A DNA stretch of 64,000 nt from Ceraceosorus guamensis (lineage: Eukaryota > Basidiomycota > Exobasidiomycetes > Ceraceosorales > Ceraceosoraceae): positions 79,896 to 143,895 of the forward strand of contig NW_020290044.1 in assembly GCF_003144195.1 (NCBI RefSeq), read 5' to 3'. Positions within the stretch are counted from its first letter, which is position 1; each line of letters opens with the position of its first letter. Under the pieces are notes generated by a model. That model did no database searches and was not told where the DNA came from. It saw only the letters and a program-made list of their open reading frames with translations. This document shows positions 12,086 through 24,000 of this stretch, one piece after another. The translations under genes and the position numbers were made by a program.

Positions 12086-14561
12086 ATGTCGAACGCACAT
12101 GGGTCCTTGACTGGACTCGGCCTGCTGCATCGGCTTCGCAGTGTCAACGAAGCAAGACAGACCGTCATCCTTCCGCTCTTCGACTCAGCAGAGCCGACGG
12201 GAGAGCTGAGACACTTTGTCAGAGCTGTGACGAGGCTCGGAGCGCAGCCTCAATGGTACTACGATATTCTCACAGCATCCGCCGTGGTGCTCGGTGCATA
12301 CACTTTGGTCGGTGAGTGTCAAGAAGATTGACAGGTCGCGGAGCGTCATCTCACAATCTGGCCCATGCTTTGTAGCTCTATCCGCTATTGCCCACCGCCT
12401 GAGGCATGGCAAGTTCTGGCTGCTCAGAAGGCAAGGTACTTACATTGTGCGTAGCTCTCACCTTTGTAGCGTCGAAATCGCTTCTCATGTGTTGCCGTAG
12501 CCCTGACACGCTTCATAACCAATTTGCTAGATACCTCACCCCATCAATACGCTCAGCCTCTCCGCGGGGGCATTTTCTGTGACGTGGATCTACTTTTCAT
12601 TGACGCTGAAGAAGCTTTATCAAACGAACTCGCCACTCTACATGCACATGCCTCTCGCAGCGATGATCTGGATACCCATATCTTTTTGCGGATGGTTCTG
12701 GGCTTGGGGCACCCTGTATGGCGCCCCCAACGTTCTGCTCAGCATTCGAGGCAGCAAAAGCTACCAGCGAGGATTTTGGACCAATGTCTGTTGCTATTTG
12801 GGCCCCTTGCCCGTCATAATTATCGTTGGCTACACTTCCTCTCAAGCTAGATTTTACCTGCACAAAGGCTTCAATCTATCGGAAGCTCTTTTGGCTGAAA
12901 TGATGGCGCAGCCCAGCACACACGTTGTCCAATCCTTGCAGTTGGAAGCTGTCCGAGAGGTTTGGGCAAACATAGCCCAGGGCTTCTTTTGGTCTTCTGT
13001 GACCTACTTGATCTGGTCGGCATGGGCTCTTTTCGTTCTCGTGTGAGTACTGTCTGCTCTTCAGCGAGTCGGCAACTTTGAGATTTGACGGCTAATGATT
13101 GCTTCTTGCAACGTAAGCTTCTACTTCATCTGCGTCCTCGCATTTGTTCAAAGCATCTTACATCGACTGCGCCAAGAGGCTGATCGCGAGGTTACGGAGC
13201 ACAGCGATGTTGTAAGCTTTGATGGTCCGCCAGGAGCCTGCCGTTGCGTCGTCAACAGCGAAAAGGTTACCCTAGCCTCTTGCTTGTTCCAATCGCGCTG
13301 TCAGCTGCACGGGCGACACGGCACCAATAGCAGCCCGAGCGCTTTGTACCGAGTAGTCTTGCGTAATGTGGTAGTGCTCAGCCCGGCTATTGCAGCTATT
13401 GCAGCGACTGCCTGTGCAGTGAGTCTGCTCTAGTCTTGCCACCACAGCTGTTAAAAAGGGCTGCTCACGTGTCTTTCAATTCGCTCAACAGGGAGCTTTT
13501 GGCGTAGCTTACTGTGAGGTCAGCGAGGTGCTCACTGATCCTCTCGAGGGCGCCGTCCGCCTTCGAGCGAAGCGAGTTGTCGTTACTTGCTTCGCCGTGG
13601 TGTTCATGCTCGCTGGCTTCTTGATAGTAAGTGATTGAGATCCTTCGTGATTGGAGTCAGAGCGGATCGAGTGACTGACCCGATTGAAGCCCACCTACGA
13701 CAGGTGCTCGAGATTGTCATTCAAGTCTTTGAGCCCGTTGTTGCTCTGTGGACTAATGCGGGTGCTTCAGACGGTGATCAAAGGAGCACTTCCGAAATTA
13801 CAGGTGGCGCAGGCGCGATCGACGCTGCTTCGATCCGAGCAGTAAAAGCGTCCTCTTTCACAGGGCACTCTATCTTACAGACTCTGCACAGGTCTCCTTC
13901 GAATGAAATCGCAAGGCGCACATCATACGAAGCACCCATCAGCATCCCGCCTCTATCTCCTAGGAGCGCTCAGACTTTTCCGCATCTGGCAAAGTCAGAA
14001 GAGCCGTTTGCTGAGCCGACCTCTGCCCAACGTGAAAGAAATTTGTGGATGGGTTCGCAATACACGGAGCACTCGCGCTCTCAGAGCCTCCCAACGAACC
14101 CAATGACGAACACGATACGCAACTCGCTGTCGCGCCTCTTCCCTAGGTCCGACACTCAGAGTTCCTCATCTCGCGGTCGTCGCTCCACCATGCTCGAGTC
14201 TATGACAGGAGTGGCCGGCGAAGCGGCCGGCTATGATTGGTGTCTGCACGAACCCGCCTCAGCGTGGACGTCTAGTCACGCACTCTTCGCGGGCGAGAAT
14301 TCGTGGGCGCAGGCGGAAGATGAGCTAGAAGTAATGGCAAGCGAAAGCGACGCCCACTCCGCGATGAACGACTTGCATCCAGGCAATTTCAGTCCGCGCT
14401 ACTCTCATGATACCCATTCTACTCTCTCTGCCCGATCAATCGCCCGGGCTTCGTCGACGCTTTCCACAGAAGCAAACGTCAAGGTTCTGGTGCCGGCCGA
14501 CTTTGCGAAGAGATCCAGGAGAGGTACGACTGCTTCCGCCGACGGATGCCACACGATCTAA
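12086..14561 (+). CDS. Unrecognised seven-transmembrane protein with long Ser-rich cytosolic-type tail
   Basis: Six exons: 12086-12311, 12376-12446, 12531-13042, 13118-13418, 13492-13626, 13704-14561, total 2103 nt, 700 residues. The ATG is the first in frame. The hydrophobic segments number seven: ILTASAVVLGAYTLVG; INTLSLSAGAFSVTWIYFSL; LAAMIWIPISFCGWFWAWG; VCCYLGPLPVIIIVG; FFWSSVTYLIWSAWALFVLV with its continuation; VVLSPAIAAIAATACA; and VVVTCFAVVFMLAGFLIVLE. A hydrophilic tail of about 285 residues follows, rich in Ser, Arg and acidic residues (SLSRLFPRSDTQSSSSRGRR), as in many receptors. Every junction restores an uninterrupted membrane helix. I do not recognise the family. The layout resembles a fungal GPCR-like or other 7-TM membrane protein, but no diagnostic motif was seen. 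A further in-frame intron at 13212-13304 is possible. It is convergent with SLA2, 305 bp away. Confidence 0.75.
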
Positions 14562-14866
14562 ATTTCGCGTAGCCCATGGTCGAGACAACGATGGGATCGA
14601 AAAAGGTCATGTTGGATGATTCTTCAATCCTGCCTTATTCTGCCTTCTCCTGACGTGGTTCTTCGGCCACGTCAAAATACTCCCCCTTCAATCCATCTCC
14701 CTTACATTGCACGCCACGATGCACACTGCGGGACTCTGCGCTCCTCACCTGTCTTGATTTTCATCGTCTGTGTAGTGAATGTGCCCGCACATGGCAGTGA
14801 GAGAGCCATCCATTCGATGCAAGCACCGCAAAGTACGACTGAATACACGAGATGCTAGCTGAGCTT
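14562..14866. other. Convergent intergenic spacer
   Basis: The spacer is 305 bp between the 3' ends of the seven-TM gene and SLA2. It should hold both 3' UTRs and poly(A) sites; nothing else is evident. Confidence 0.6.
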
Positions 14867-17800
14867 TCAGTCCTCCTCGAACGCGTGATATCCCGCCTTG
14901 CGCATATTGGCCAAAGTCCTGCGAGCTTGAGTGAGACTTTGCTCTAACTTGAGCACCTCGACTTGCGCTTCCATCTCCTGCAGGTACGAAGTGAGGCGCG
15001 GGCGTGGTGAGTCGCTCGTCCGGATGCATGTTCGACATCGGCGCGCGACCACATATACTCACCTTGGTCTTGAACTCGTGCGTGGCCATGCGCGAATAGT
15101 CGACGTCATGTTCCTCATTTTTGCGCTCGGTGATCGCCTTGACTTGTCGGACAAGCGCTGCAGTCAAGAAAGCTGAGTCAGCTGACCGGAATGATTGATG
15201 GTAGGTCCAAAGGAGACTGCAGGACTCACCCTTGCAAGCGTCCGTGACCGCCTTTGCTGCCGTCTCGAGACGGTCTTGTGTGCGGCTCATAAATTCGGCC
15301 TTGACGCGAGAAGCAGCGACGAGTTGGGCGGTGGCCGCCGACACCTCGTTCGACGCAACTATGAGCTGCTCCAAGCTGTGGCTGCCCACAATGACGCCAT
15401 CGGCAGCTTCAATGAGCATCGTGGTGGCGAATGCTACAGCCCTCGCAGCGCTAATGAGACCCTCTGTCCACCTGTTGTTCTTCTTGTAGAATTGCTGGTT
15501 AGTGCTCGAACCACGTCCCTGAGCGACAATCTCCTGCTGACTATCCGTTGCGGCTTTGATGAGCCCGCCGATGGCTCGCGTGATGGCCAAAGAGGCTTCG
15601 AGAATGGCATCATGGACTTGCAGGTCGACAGCACTGAATTTGCCAGTGTCGCGCGGACGACTCATCAAGGCTTGCAGCCTCTTCGTCGCTGCTTCGATGG
15701 CCGCAGCAGCTCCCTGCATTTCACGCTCCACCAAATCACCAATATCGCCATTCGCAGATGCCAGCGCGCTATCGCCCGACTTGACCATGCCTTCAACAAC
15801 GTCGTTGAGAGTCTTGAGCGCAGTGCCAGCCTCCATGTTTTGCTGAGCTACGACATTGCGACGGTTCGCGGGAGCGACAGTGGCGAGTCGGAAAGATTGA
15901 AGGTTGGAAAAGAAACGAATCAGGCCATTCCCAGCCGTTCGTCCAGCATTGATGAGCTTCTCGGCGGCAGCATCAGTTTGCGCCAATCTCGTGATGCCCT
16001 TCGTGCTGACAAGCACGTCAAATATGGTTTGCGCGAGCTGATTGGCCTTTTTGATGACCTCGACGTGCTCACCACCAGCCTCCTGAGAAAGATACAGGCT
16101 GTACACGGTCGCGAATTCGTTCGCAGAGGACACGCCTTTTTCGATGATGGACAAGACGTACTGCGGAGTTGCTGTCGTATTGCCGGATGCAGAAGTCGCT
16201 TCGAGCTCGTAGACCGCGTCATCGACTTTTTCAACGCATGCCTAGATGCATGGAAGAGGAGCGCAAGTTCTGAGTCTTCTGCTACACCTCGACGATGATA
16301 AGCGCCACTCACCTGCAAAATAGAATCGATGATTGCATTGAGCTTCTTCGAGTTGTCCAAGATGAGGGTATCGATCTGCGCATTGACAGCGTCGTCTTGC
16401 ACGCCTTGACCCAGCTTGAGCTCCTGCATCTGTTTGATCGTCTCATCCATGCCTTCTTGCATGATGGCGAGCTCAGCAGCTTGCTCCTCTCTGAGCCTTG
16501 TGATCTCCGCGTCCTTGTCATGCAGCTGACGCCGCAGGTCGTCGCCGCCATCACGCTTGTTGCGCAGCTCGTCTTCTAGCTCCGCGATCTGACGATTGAG
16601 CGTAGCCATGATGCCAGACATCTCTGAGCTCTTGGCGCGAGTTGCATCCTCAGCACGCTCGTTGGCAAACATGAGGTCGCGCTTGAGCCTGTCGAACTCT
16701 TCCTTTTGGCTCTGCAGAACGGCAAAGGCGAAAGTGAGCGATTGCGGCGCGATGTATGCCAATGATCAACTACTTGAACGCACCGCTTTGATCCTGTCCA
16801 AATCGAAACGTGCACGATCCCGCTCTCGAATCATATCTGCCAGCTCCAGATTCTTGGCCTTGACGTCGCGCTCCATGCGCTCCATCTTGTCAATGGCTTC
16901 TTGTGCTGAGCCAGCCTTAATCTGCATCTGCTTGTATTTGGCAAGCATATCGAGATGCTCCGTTCGCAGCTGCGAGTAGAGCTTTGCCAGGGCTTCGTAC
17001 TTGTTGCGCCAGAGGGTAACCTGATCTTGCAGTTGTTTGAGGAGGTCGTCTTTGCTCATGAGTTGAGCGTTGACATTCTGTCCGATAGTGGCCAGCTCAT
17101 TCTCCAGCGCTTTGACACGCCTGTCATACTGCTCTAGCATCAGCTGGTCGCGCTCGTATTGCCCCCTCATAGCGAGCATTTCCCGCTCGAGCTCTGCAGC
17201 TCGGCCACCAGCCATCTGATCCATCTGAGCTCTCATCAATGCCTCCTGCGCTTGCCTCTCACGCTCTGCTTGCAAACGCTGCTGCTCCTCCAAGTCGCGC
17301 TGCTGGCGAGCAGCCTCATCCGCTCTGCGCCGCTTTTCGGCCTCTTCAGCTTCCTGCAGAGCGCGTTGACGGTCTTCATATTCCTTCAACATCCTCGCTT
17401 GCTCGTCGATTTCGGACTGAGAGGGACCGGGAGGCGTTGCAGGCTTTGTCGACCGAGCTGGCAAAGCTGGGCCCTCGTCGGGCGAGTCGAACAGGTTGGG
17501 CGGATCGTGATTGAGCTTGGGCACGTTGATAAGACTAGTCAGGAATTTCAAATTAGCACACTCGTAGTAGAAGCGACGCAGGGCGTAGTGCTGCGTGTTG
17601 TAGCGACCTCTGAGCGGCTCTAATGCGTCCATGGCATCTGTGCGCCTGTGCATCGCGCGCAGCATCGAGGTCAAGAACTTGTAGATGCCGTAAGACTCCT
17701 TGACCAGCGGCACCAGGGAGCTGATGCGACACTCGTTGTTGGCAGAGCCCTTGAAATGTGCAAAGACGAGCTTCTGGAACTGCTCGATCTGGTCCTGCAG

Positions 17801-18590
17801 GTTCATCAAATCCATGATCGTTTCGTATCTTTAAGGCAGCGAAGGTATGGGCGAGGAATGGGGTCAGCTGTTGCTTCTGCTGCTGACCTCGCTCAAACCT
17901 ACCCTTCGTCCGGGTTGTCAATATTCTTCAAACTGATGTACTCCTCGTACTCGAACAGCCCATTGAACTCCTTGTGATGCCTATGGAAACGCAGCTTAGC
18001 CAAGATAAAATTGACATATGCGCGGATCAGAGGTGCGTAACCTGGTAAAGCAAACAGCGTGAGTGATAGCGGCACCTAGCGCAACTGGACGAAGAGGACG
18101 CCTCACCTCGAAGGCTGTCGCTTCCAACTGTACGGGCGCATGTCTCGAACCATCCCACCTGCGCTTGAGCTTCACGCAGCACGATGGGGAAACCTTCCTG
18201 CAGCACTTTGTGAACCAAGATGAGCGCCTTGAAGGTTTGCACCTCATCAGAGAGGATCGGTTGCACCCTCAAGCCATTCCAAAGGGACTGCGAGGTGTGA
18301 TAGTCGTGGGTGTACATGATGCATTCTGCATGGAGAGAGCACAAAAATGCGATCAGATGAGCAGACAGGTATGAATGTGATTCTCCGAACTGTACTCACT
18401 CCGAACGTGCTTCTGCTTGGGAGCTGTTTCATCCACAGAAGTTGCCTTCTTGATGGTCACGTTGAGATCCATCTCAGCCTTGTCACGATCGATTGGCCGC
18501 GTGGGCACATGGTCGTTGAAGCCCGGCCTGGGTGGGGAGACGGGGAGTCAGCGTAATGACGAGTGCATGCTTCTCATCACTGACTCACAT
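14867..18590 (-). CDS. SLA2: SLA2/End4 (HIP1R-type) endocytic actin adaptor
   Basis: Nine exons, 5' to 3': 18590-18589, 18527-18400, 18325-18107, 18041-17903, 17828-16784, 16711-16313, 16241-15230, 15157-15063, 14977-14867; total 3150 nt, 1049 residues. The N-terminal ANTH domain (KKATSVDETAPKQKHVRKC ... YTHDYHTSQSLWNGL ... NPDEGYETIMDLM) binds PIP2 membranes. A Pro/Glu-rich linker and long coiled coil follow (about 330-560). The C-terminal talin-like I/LWEQ (THATCH) actin-binding module starts near DSILQACVEKVDDAVYELE, includes RWTEGLISAARAVA and ENDS with QVEVLKLEQSLTQARRTLANMRK. The protein links clathrin coats to actin at endocytic patches. The exon sum is divisible by three only with the two-base first exon, which makes the start codon AT^G across a 61-nt intron. 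An alternative start is the internal Met 20 codons further in (AEMDLNV), but residues before it (DRDKAEMDL) resemble those of relatives. It is divergent from SEC22. Confidence 0.93.
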
Positions 18591-19668
18591 GACTACTCAG
18601 CCCGCTTTGAACCGAATCAAGAGGCCGTCGCGCTTCCCAAAAGCTTCTTGAAGACCCTATTGAAACGGGTCCCGCTAGATGCGCTATGCTGTGATTCAGA
18701 GAGCCAGAGGGTAGCCTTTTCTGACTCTGCCAGAAACGATGATCGCGATGCTGCTGCCGAAGCCCAGTCCTCAGGTGCTACTGGTGCTCAGAGTATGAGT
18801 GATGTGCAGGGCCAGTGGTATCGTATGACGGTGGCCACAAGCAGCTTCAATCAGGAAGTCTAGCGAGTTGTGAGCTGGTCAATGCTTCGCTCACGCTGCG
18901 CACCGTGCGGTGCGGTGCATATATCCCATGCGCCACAGCTGTCCTGCTGCCGATAGAGAGTTCGATCGACCAAGGGATACATACCTGCATCTCACGGCGT
19001 CCCCAGTCACGCAGCAGCGGCCTGCTGCTGATGATGTGTGGCTTGTGCGAGGGATTCGCTATCCGCGTGCTGCGTGCTGCGTGCTGTATATACGGCCACT
19101 CTGCCAGCCTGGCCGGCTGGCTCAAGCAAGGCCCGCGCATGCAGCTTCGCGATTTGCACAGCCATGCGCGGAAGGGGAACCCTAGCGAAGAATTTCAAAT
19201 TCTGTGACCGAGCGAGGTAATCAAGAACAACATGTTTCCCAGATGCGGAAACCTGAAACTCGAGTCCATTAGGGCATCGGTCAAATTCGAATATCCATCG
19301 TTAGAAGCTTAAAATCTGTTTGAATCAATCATTGAAAGCATGCATTATTAAAGCGTAACCTGGATCGCAGTCACGTGTCCGCCGGCGGCCCCGCTCGAGA
19401 CTTGACCACAACACCAGCTAGCAGCCGCTGCTGAATCGTTTGAATGACCATTCAGTGATGCCTCATGGCGCTCACCATCCTCATTGACACATTGCGAGTC
19501 TGACCCACGCAAGCTTCCCTCTTAGCTCTTCTTCTAGACCATCGCTTTAAGCGCCCGCGGCCACTACACAACGGCATACACGCAACCTTACCAGCCGAGA
19601 GTGTTCTTTCAATCGGCAACCCCCCATTCATCGCAGACGTGGTGACGCCTGTGGCGGGTCGCACGAAA
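18591..19668. other. Divergent promoter region SLA2/SEC22
   Basis: About 1.1 kb between two divergent genes. It contains a short CGTGCTG tandem followed by TATATAC near 19067-19095 and AT-rich, GAATC-containing sequence near 19240-19350. No coding signal was recognised. Confidence 0.5.
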
Positions 19669-20747
19669 ATGGTACTCTCGACGCAGATTGCGCGCGTCTC
19701 GGATGGGCTTCCACTCGCTCAGTCAGTGGACGATAGTGCAGTCGACAGTGCGCTCTCCGAGTACAAGCAACAGGCAAAGTTGCTCTTCAGGCGCATCTCA
19801 CCTCAAGCAGAGCCAAGATGCACAATCGAGAGCGGTCCAAAGTACACTCTCCACTACCAGATCTCGCCCGTCCCTGCCGGTAGACCCGATGCGGTCGTGT
19901 TTCTCGTCATCACTGACAGGAGCTACCCAAGAAAGCTGGCATTTTCCTATCTCGATGAGCTCGCCAAGGAATTCGAAAGGTCGTACGGAGCGCAGGTTGG
20001 CCAGAGGAATTTGAGACCTTTCGCGTTTGTGGGTTTTGGTGAGTGAACACATGCCCTAGCAGTATCTATTTTCCAATTGTACAGGGGATGGTCCCACTGA
20101 GTGAGACTCTCTGGCGTATATTTGAAATCCGGTATGCCGTGATCCGATCAGATACGTTTATGCAGAGAACAAAGCGATTGTATGCGGACACTAGGACGGC
20201 CCAATCGGCGGTAGAGGAGAAGAGCGGGAGCAATCTGACCAGATTGAACGAAGATCTGCAGGATGTGTGAGTCTGGCAAGGCGAGCGTCGGGCGTGAGCA
20301 TCTGTTCTTATCCCAGACCCATTCACGACTCTTAGTGCTTCCGTTATGACCAAGAACATGGAGGATTTGCTATGGAGAGGCGAGACGCTAGATCGTGAGT
20401 ACCTCTCACGCAGTCGAGCTGTAAGCGACAGCCACCAGGTCCGCTGACTCTTGTTGGCACACTCGGACAGAGATGTCAACTATGTCTTCATCATTGCGGG
20501 ATGAATCCCTCAAGTATCGCAAAGCAGCCAAGCAGATCCGTATCGACGCCCTCATCCGTCAATATGCTCCGTAAGTGTGCCAATAGCCAATGATGGCCAA
20601 TGCCTTGGTTTTGCCAACTGAGCGCAAACCACCCAATGTGCTCACACTGAGAACTGCAATCTGCTCTACCGTACGCATCGTCATTCGCTCAGAATCGGAG
20701 CAGTCGCGTTCTTGATACTGTTCGTGCTGTGGATCAAATTCTTTTGA
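19669..20747 (+). CDS. SEC22: SEC22 vesicle R-SNARE (ER-Golgi)
   Basis: Five exons: 19669-20038, 20152-20266, 20336-20394, 20471-20570, 20693-20747; total 699 nt, 232 residues, close to the usual ~215. The N-terminal longin domain covers about 1-125 (ALSEYKQQAKLLFRRIS, YTLHYQISPV, AVVFLVITDRSYPRKLAFSY, YLDELAKEF). The R-SNARE coiled coil covers about 145-205, with the zero-layer Arg in DLLWRGETLDQMS. A single C-terminal anchor ends the protein (IGAVAFLILFVLWIKFF). Sec22 is a tail-anchored SNARE for ER-Golgi transport in both directions. Junction FVGF^DTFMQRTKRLYADTRT matches the conserved core. It is convergent with the histidine kinase gene, 313 bp apart. Confidence 0.97.
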
Positions 20748-21060
20748 TTGTGCAATCAGCACATTCAATTCTCGAATCGAATGCGTTTAAGTGTGCAAAG
20801 AGAAGGGTAGGCTGTAGTAGTAGCGCCGGCGTGTATGTCGCGCTACTGCTACTTCAGATTGGGTTACGGGTCAACGATGCGTACGCAATGATGGGTGACT
20901 ATGTGAACAAGGCGAGAAGTCTGGGTCTGGTGCCGGAGGCGAGGAAGGGATCAAGGTGGGTCAGAGCAAAAGGGACACAAAGAGACTGGAAAGATTTGGG
21001 CAAACCAGAGTCGGGGCGGAGTCTTGGAGAGAAAGTGGCTCAGACACTCGCCGCGCACAG
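20748..21060. other. Convergent spacer SEC22 / histidine kinase
   Basis: The spacer is 313 bp between two stop codons, presumably both 3' UTRs. An open plus-strand frame runs through it into the kinase 3' end but lacks an ATG with any recognisable product. Confidence 0.55.
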
Positions 21061-24000
21061 TCATGCGGCGACGCTTTGCTGGCCAGGCTGGTGACTGTCC
21101 ACGGCTTTCTGAGAGGCCATCAGGCTTTGATGATCGGCGCACCACCGTTCCAGGTCGATCTTGAGGGCTCGAATGGAGAGCGGCTTGGTGCGCCATTCGT
21201 CGCAGCCGCATTCCAAGCCCCGCGCGCGATCTGCCGGAGATGACAGGGCAGTGATGGCGACGATGCGAGGGCGGGGTTGCAGGTCGTGGGCTCTCATATG
21301 GAGCGCCGCCTCAAAGCCATCCATGCGCGGCATTGACATGTCAAGGAGCACCAGCTGAGGCTCGAATGCAACGAAGCGCTCCACAGCTTCGACGCCGTCA
21401 TGGGCTTCCTCGTAGGGTAATCCGAGTCGTTTGACGATGGTCGTCAAGAGTTTCATGTTGACGCTATTGTCCTCAACGAGCAGCACGCGGTATGCTGCGG
21501 GTCTGCTCATATCGACCGAAGGGTTCGAGGAGGGACGAGCGAAGGTATCGACAGGAGCAGATTCCAAGAAAGTCACAGAGCCTGGAGAGGACGAGATCGC
21601 TTTCGAGGATACCGCCCGTTTAGCGACCTCTTGGCTAGTAGATGTAGAAGGACCGCCGCTCTTCACAGCGCTTTCGGGCGCTGAGGATTGTGCAGCCACC
21701 TCGGTCGCACCCGAGAGGGGGCTTGAAGTGACCGCCGCGCCCTCGACGGCGCCCTCGACGGAGGGCGGGACAGCATTGGTCCTCTGGGAAAGCTCTGCGT
21801 GCTCTTGCAGAGGCAGGTGCGGTTGGGGTGCACGAATGATAGTGGGAGACTTGTCTCTCAAAAAGATTTCCAGTCGGTCGAGCAGCGTGCCACAGAGAGG
21901 AGCTCGCATGACGGCCACCGGGACCTGAAGAGCTTTGAGGTGCTCGGTGAAATTGGTCGGCGCCGTAGGACTGGAGGCAAGCACCGCGACGCGCGGCTTC
22001 TGCTGTCTAGCCGTACCGGCGTGGAGCGCACAGAACGCTTGAGAGGCACCTTCTGACAAAATCCACAATCCAGCTTCTTCCATGTGCGAAACCAGCTGTA
22101 TTCCGCCGGTTTGCAGTCGACGCAGAATGAAGCTCTGTGCGCGCTCTAAGGCATGGCCAGAGAAGCCGCCGAACCAGACTTTGGAAACACAGTAAGGCAA
22201 GGCGGCTGTAGAGGCGACTTCCGTTGTTGGAACGGGAATCAGCGGCAAGGTGGCGGTCACGATTGTGCCAACCCCGAGTTTGCTCTTGACGTCGATATAA
22301 CCGCCAATTTGAGAAGTCAAGGCGGAAGAAATCGTGAAACCGAGGCCAATGCCTCGCGAGAACCCATCGCGTTTAGAGAAAGGTCGCACCAGATCGTGAG
22401 CACAGAACGAGTTCGTCATACCCACGCCGGTATCTTCGATGGCGAAGTCGACCATGACCTCTCCCTCGCTGCTAGCCGGTCTTGCGCTGTCGACAAGTGC
22501 GTCAACTTTTCGGATCGTTTCGTTTTGCAGCCTGCGTTTGGGAGCATCACGTCGAGGTGTGATCGTCACATCGACTAGACCTCCTTCGGTCCGGTTGAAG
22601 CGCACCGCGTTGTTGACAATCTTTCGGATGACCTTCAGCGTGCGTGCGCGGTCGATGCGCCATCGCTTGCCGAGTGACTCTGCAATATCGATGATGACGA
22701 TGGGCGGGCCCTTAGCGGGACTTGTCTGGTCCATCTGAGTGTCCTGTCGATTGTTCATCTCCACCATCTGGAGCTCGCTCTCCACAGCTTCCTCCACTTC
22801 ACTGCGTAAACAAACCTCTTCTGTACGAGTATCCAGGGCTGGTTTTGCGCTTACCTCATCGGCTTGTGCGGAGCGATTTCGAGTGCTCGTGTTTGTCTTC
22901 ACGCCTGACACCTCTCCCAAATCGAGGACATCGTCGAGGATGGATGACAAATTGGTCCCCGCCAAGCGAATAGCTTGCAGCAGGTCAGAGAGCATCTGAT
23001 GATCCAAGTCTTGCACTGTGCCCTCGTCTCCCGCGTTTGCTGCCACGCCCCGCAAAAAGTCTGTGATGCCCAAAATCGCATGCAAAGGCGTCCTCAGCTC
23101 GTGCTGCACTCTTCTGACAAATTGCAACTCTTGCTTGGAAGTCATGCGAGCGCTGTCACGCAGAACGCAAGCGTACAAGAGAGCAATGCAGGCGCGGCCG
23201 AAGCCCCGATCGCCAGCGTCGAAGAGTCGCAGCTCGTCGAAGCAAGCGAGGATAAGGTAGGTGGGTTGCCGATCGTGATCAAAAACCAGCATTGTCAGGG
23301 CGGTGGCTGGTTGTCGTCCCGAAGAAGCCCACAAGGGCTCAAGCGCATCCGAGTAGAGGGCGTCCTGATTGGGGTAAACGATATCGTCGTGCAGCGGCAC
23401 GACGCCGAAGTGCATGTCGATGTCAAGATCCGAGCGCTCTCTGCGGCTAGCCATGTATTGACACAGCGCATTTTGAGCTTCATGTGACTCAATGTCTAGC
23501 TCGTGCACACGTTCGGGCCGGCCAGCCAGTGCCAGGAATTGAAAGGTGCTATCTGGGGCCACAGAGCAAGTGAATTCTAGCTCGCTGGTCTGGCTACTTG
23601 CATCGACGCTTGTATGGCCAGAGTATTCTCCTGACGACGCGTCACTGCCTTGACTGGCATGCGAGATCCGATGGGCGGTCGCTGCGGACCACGACTGCCT
23701 GTGACTCGTCGAGCTGCTGCTAGATGGCACGAAGCCCGAACCAAGACCGCTGCCGCTCGCAGAAGAAGAATGAGTTGCCTGGTGTCGCAGTGTTGGACGA
23801 CGAGTTGAGAAGCCGGTGGAAAACGTTGGCGAGAGGGCAGAGAGGGGCGGAGTACCCGCCACAGCGTTGATGTCAGCTGCTACAGAGGAAGAGCTTACGT
23901 CGGGGAAGAAGGAGTGCGCGTGCACGTCCTGCGACGAAGGTGTAAGAGGTGTGATCGGAGGGCCGCTGGAGCCTGACGAATGCAGCCAGGGCGTTTGTGG

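Noticed and set aside
20748-21094. Plus-strand open frame continuing past SEC22 into the kinase 3' end
   Set aside because: SEC22 already ends with a normal tail anchor and stop; the frame lacks a credible start and overlaps the antisense receiver-domain exon.
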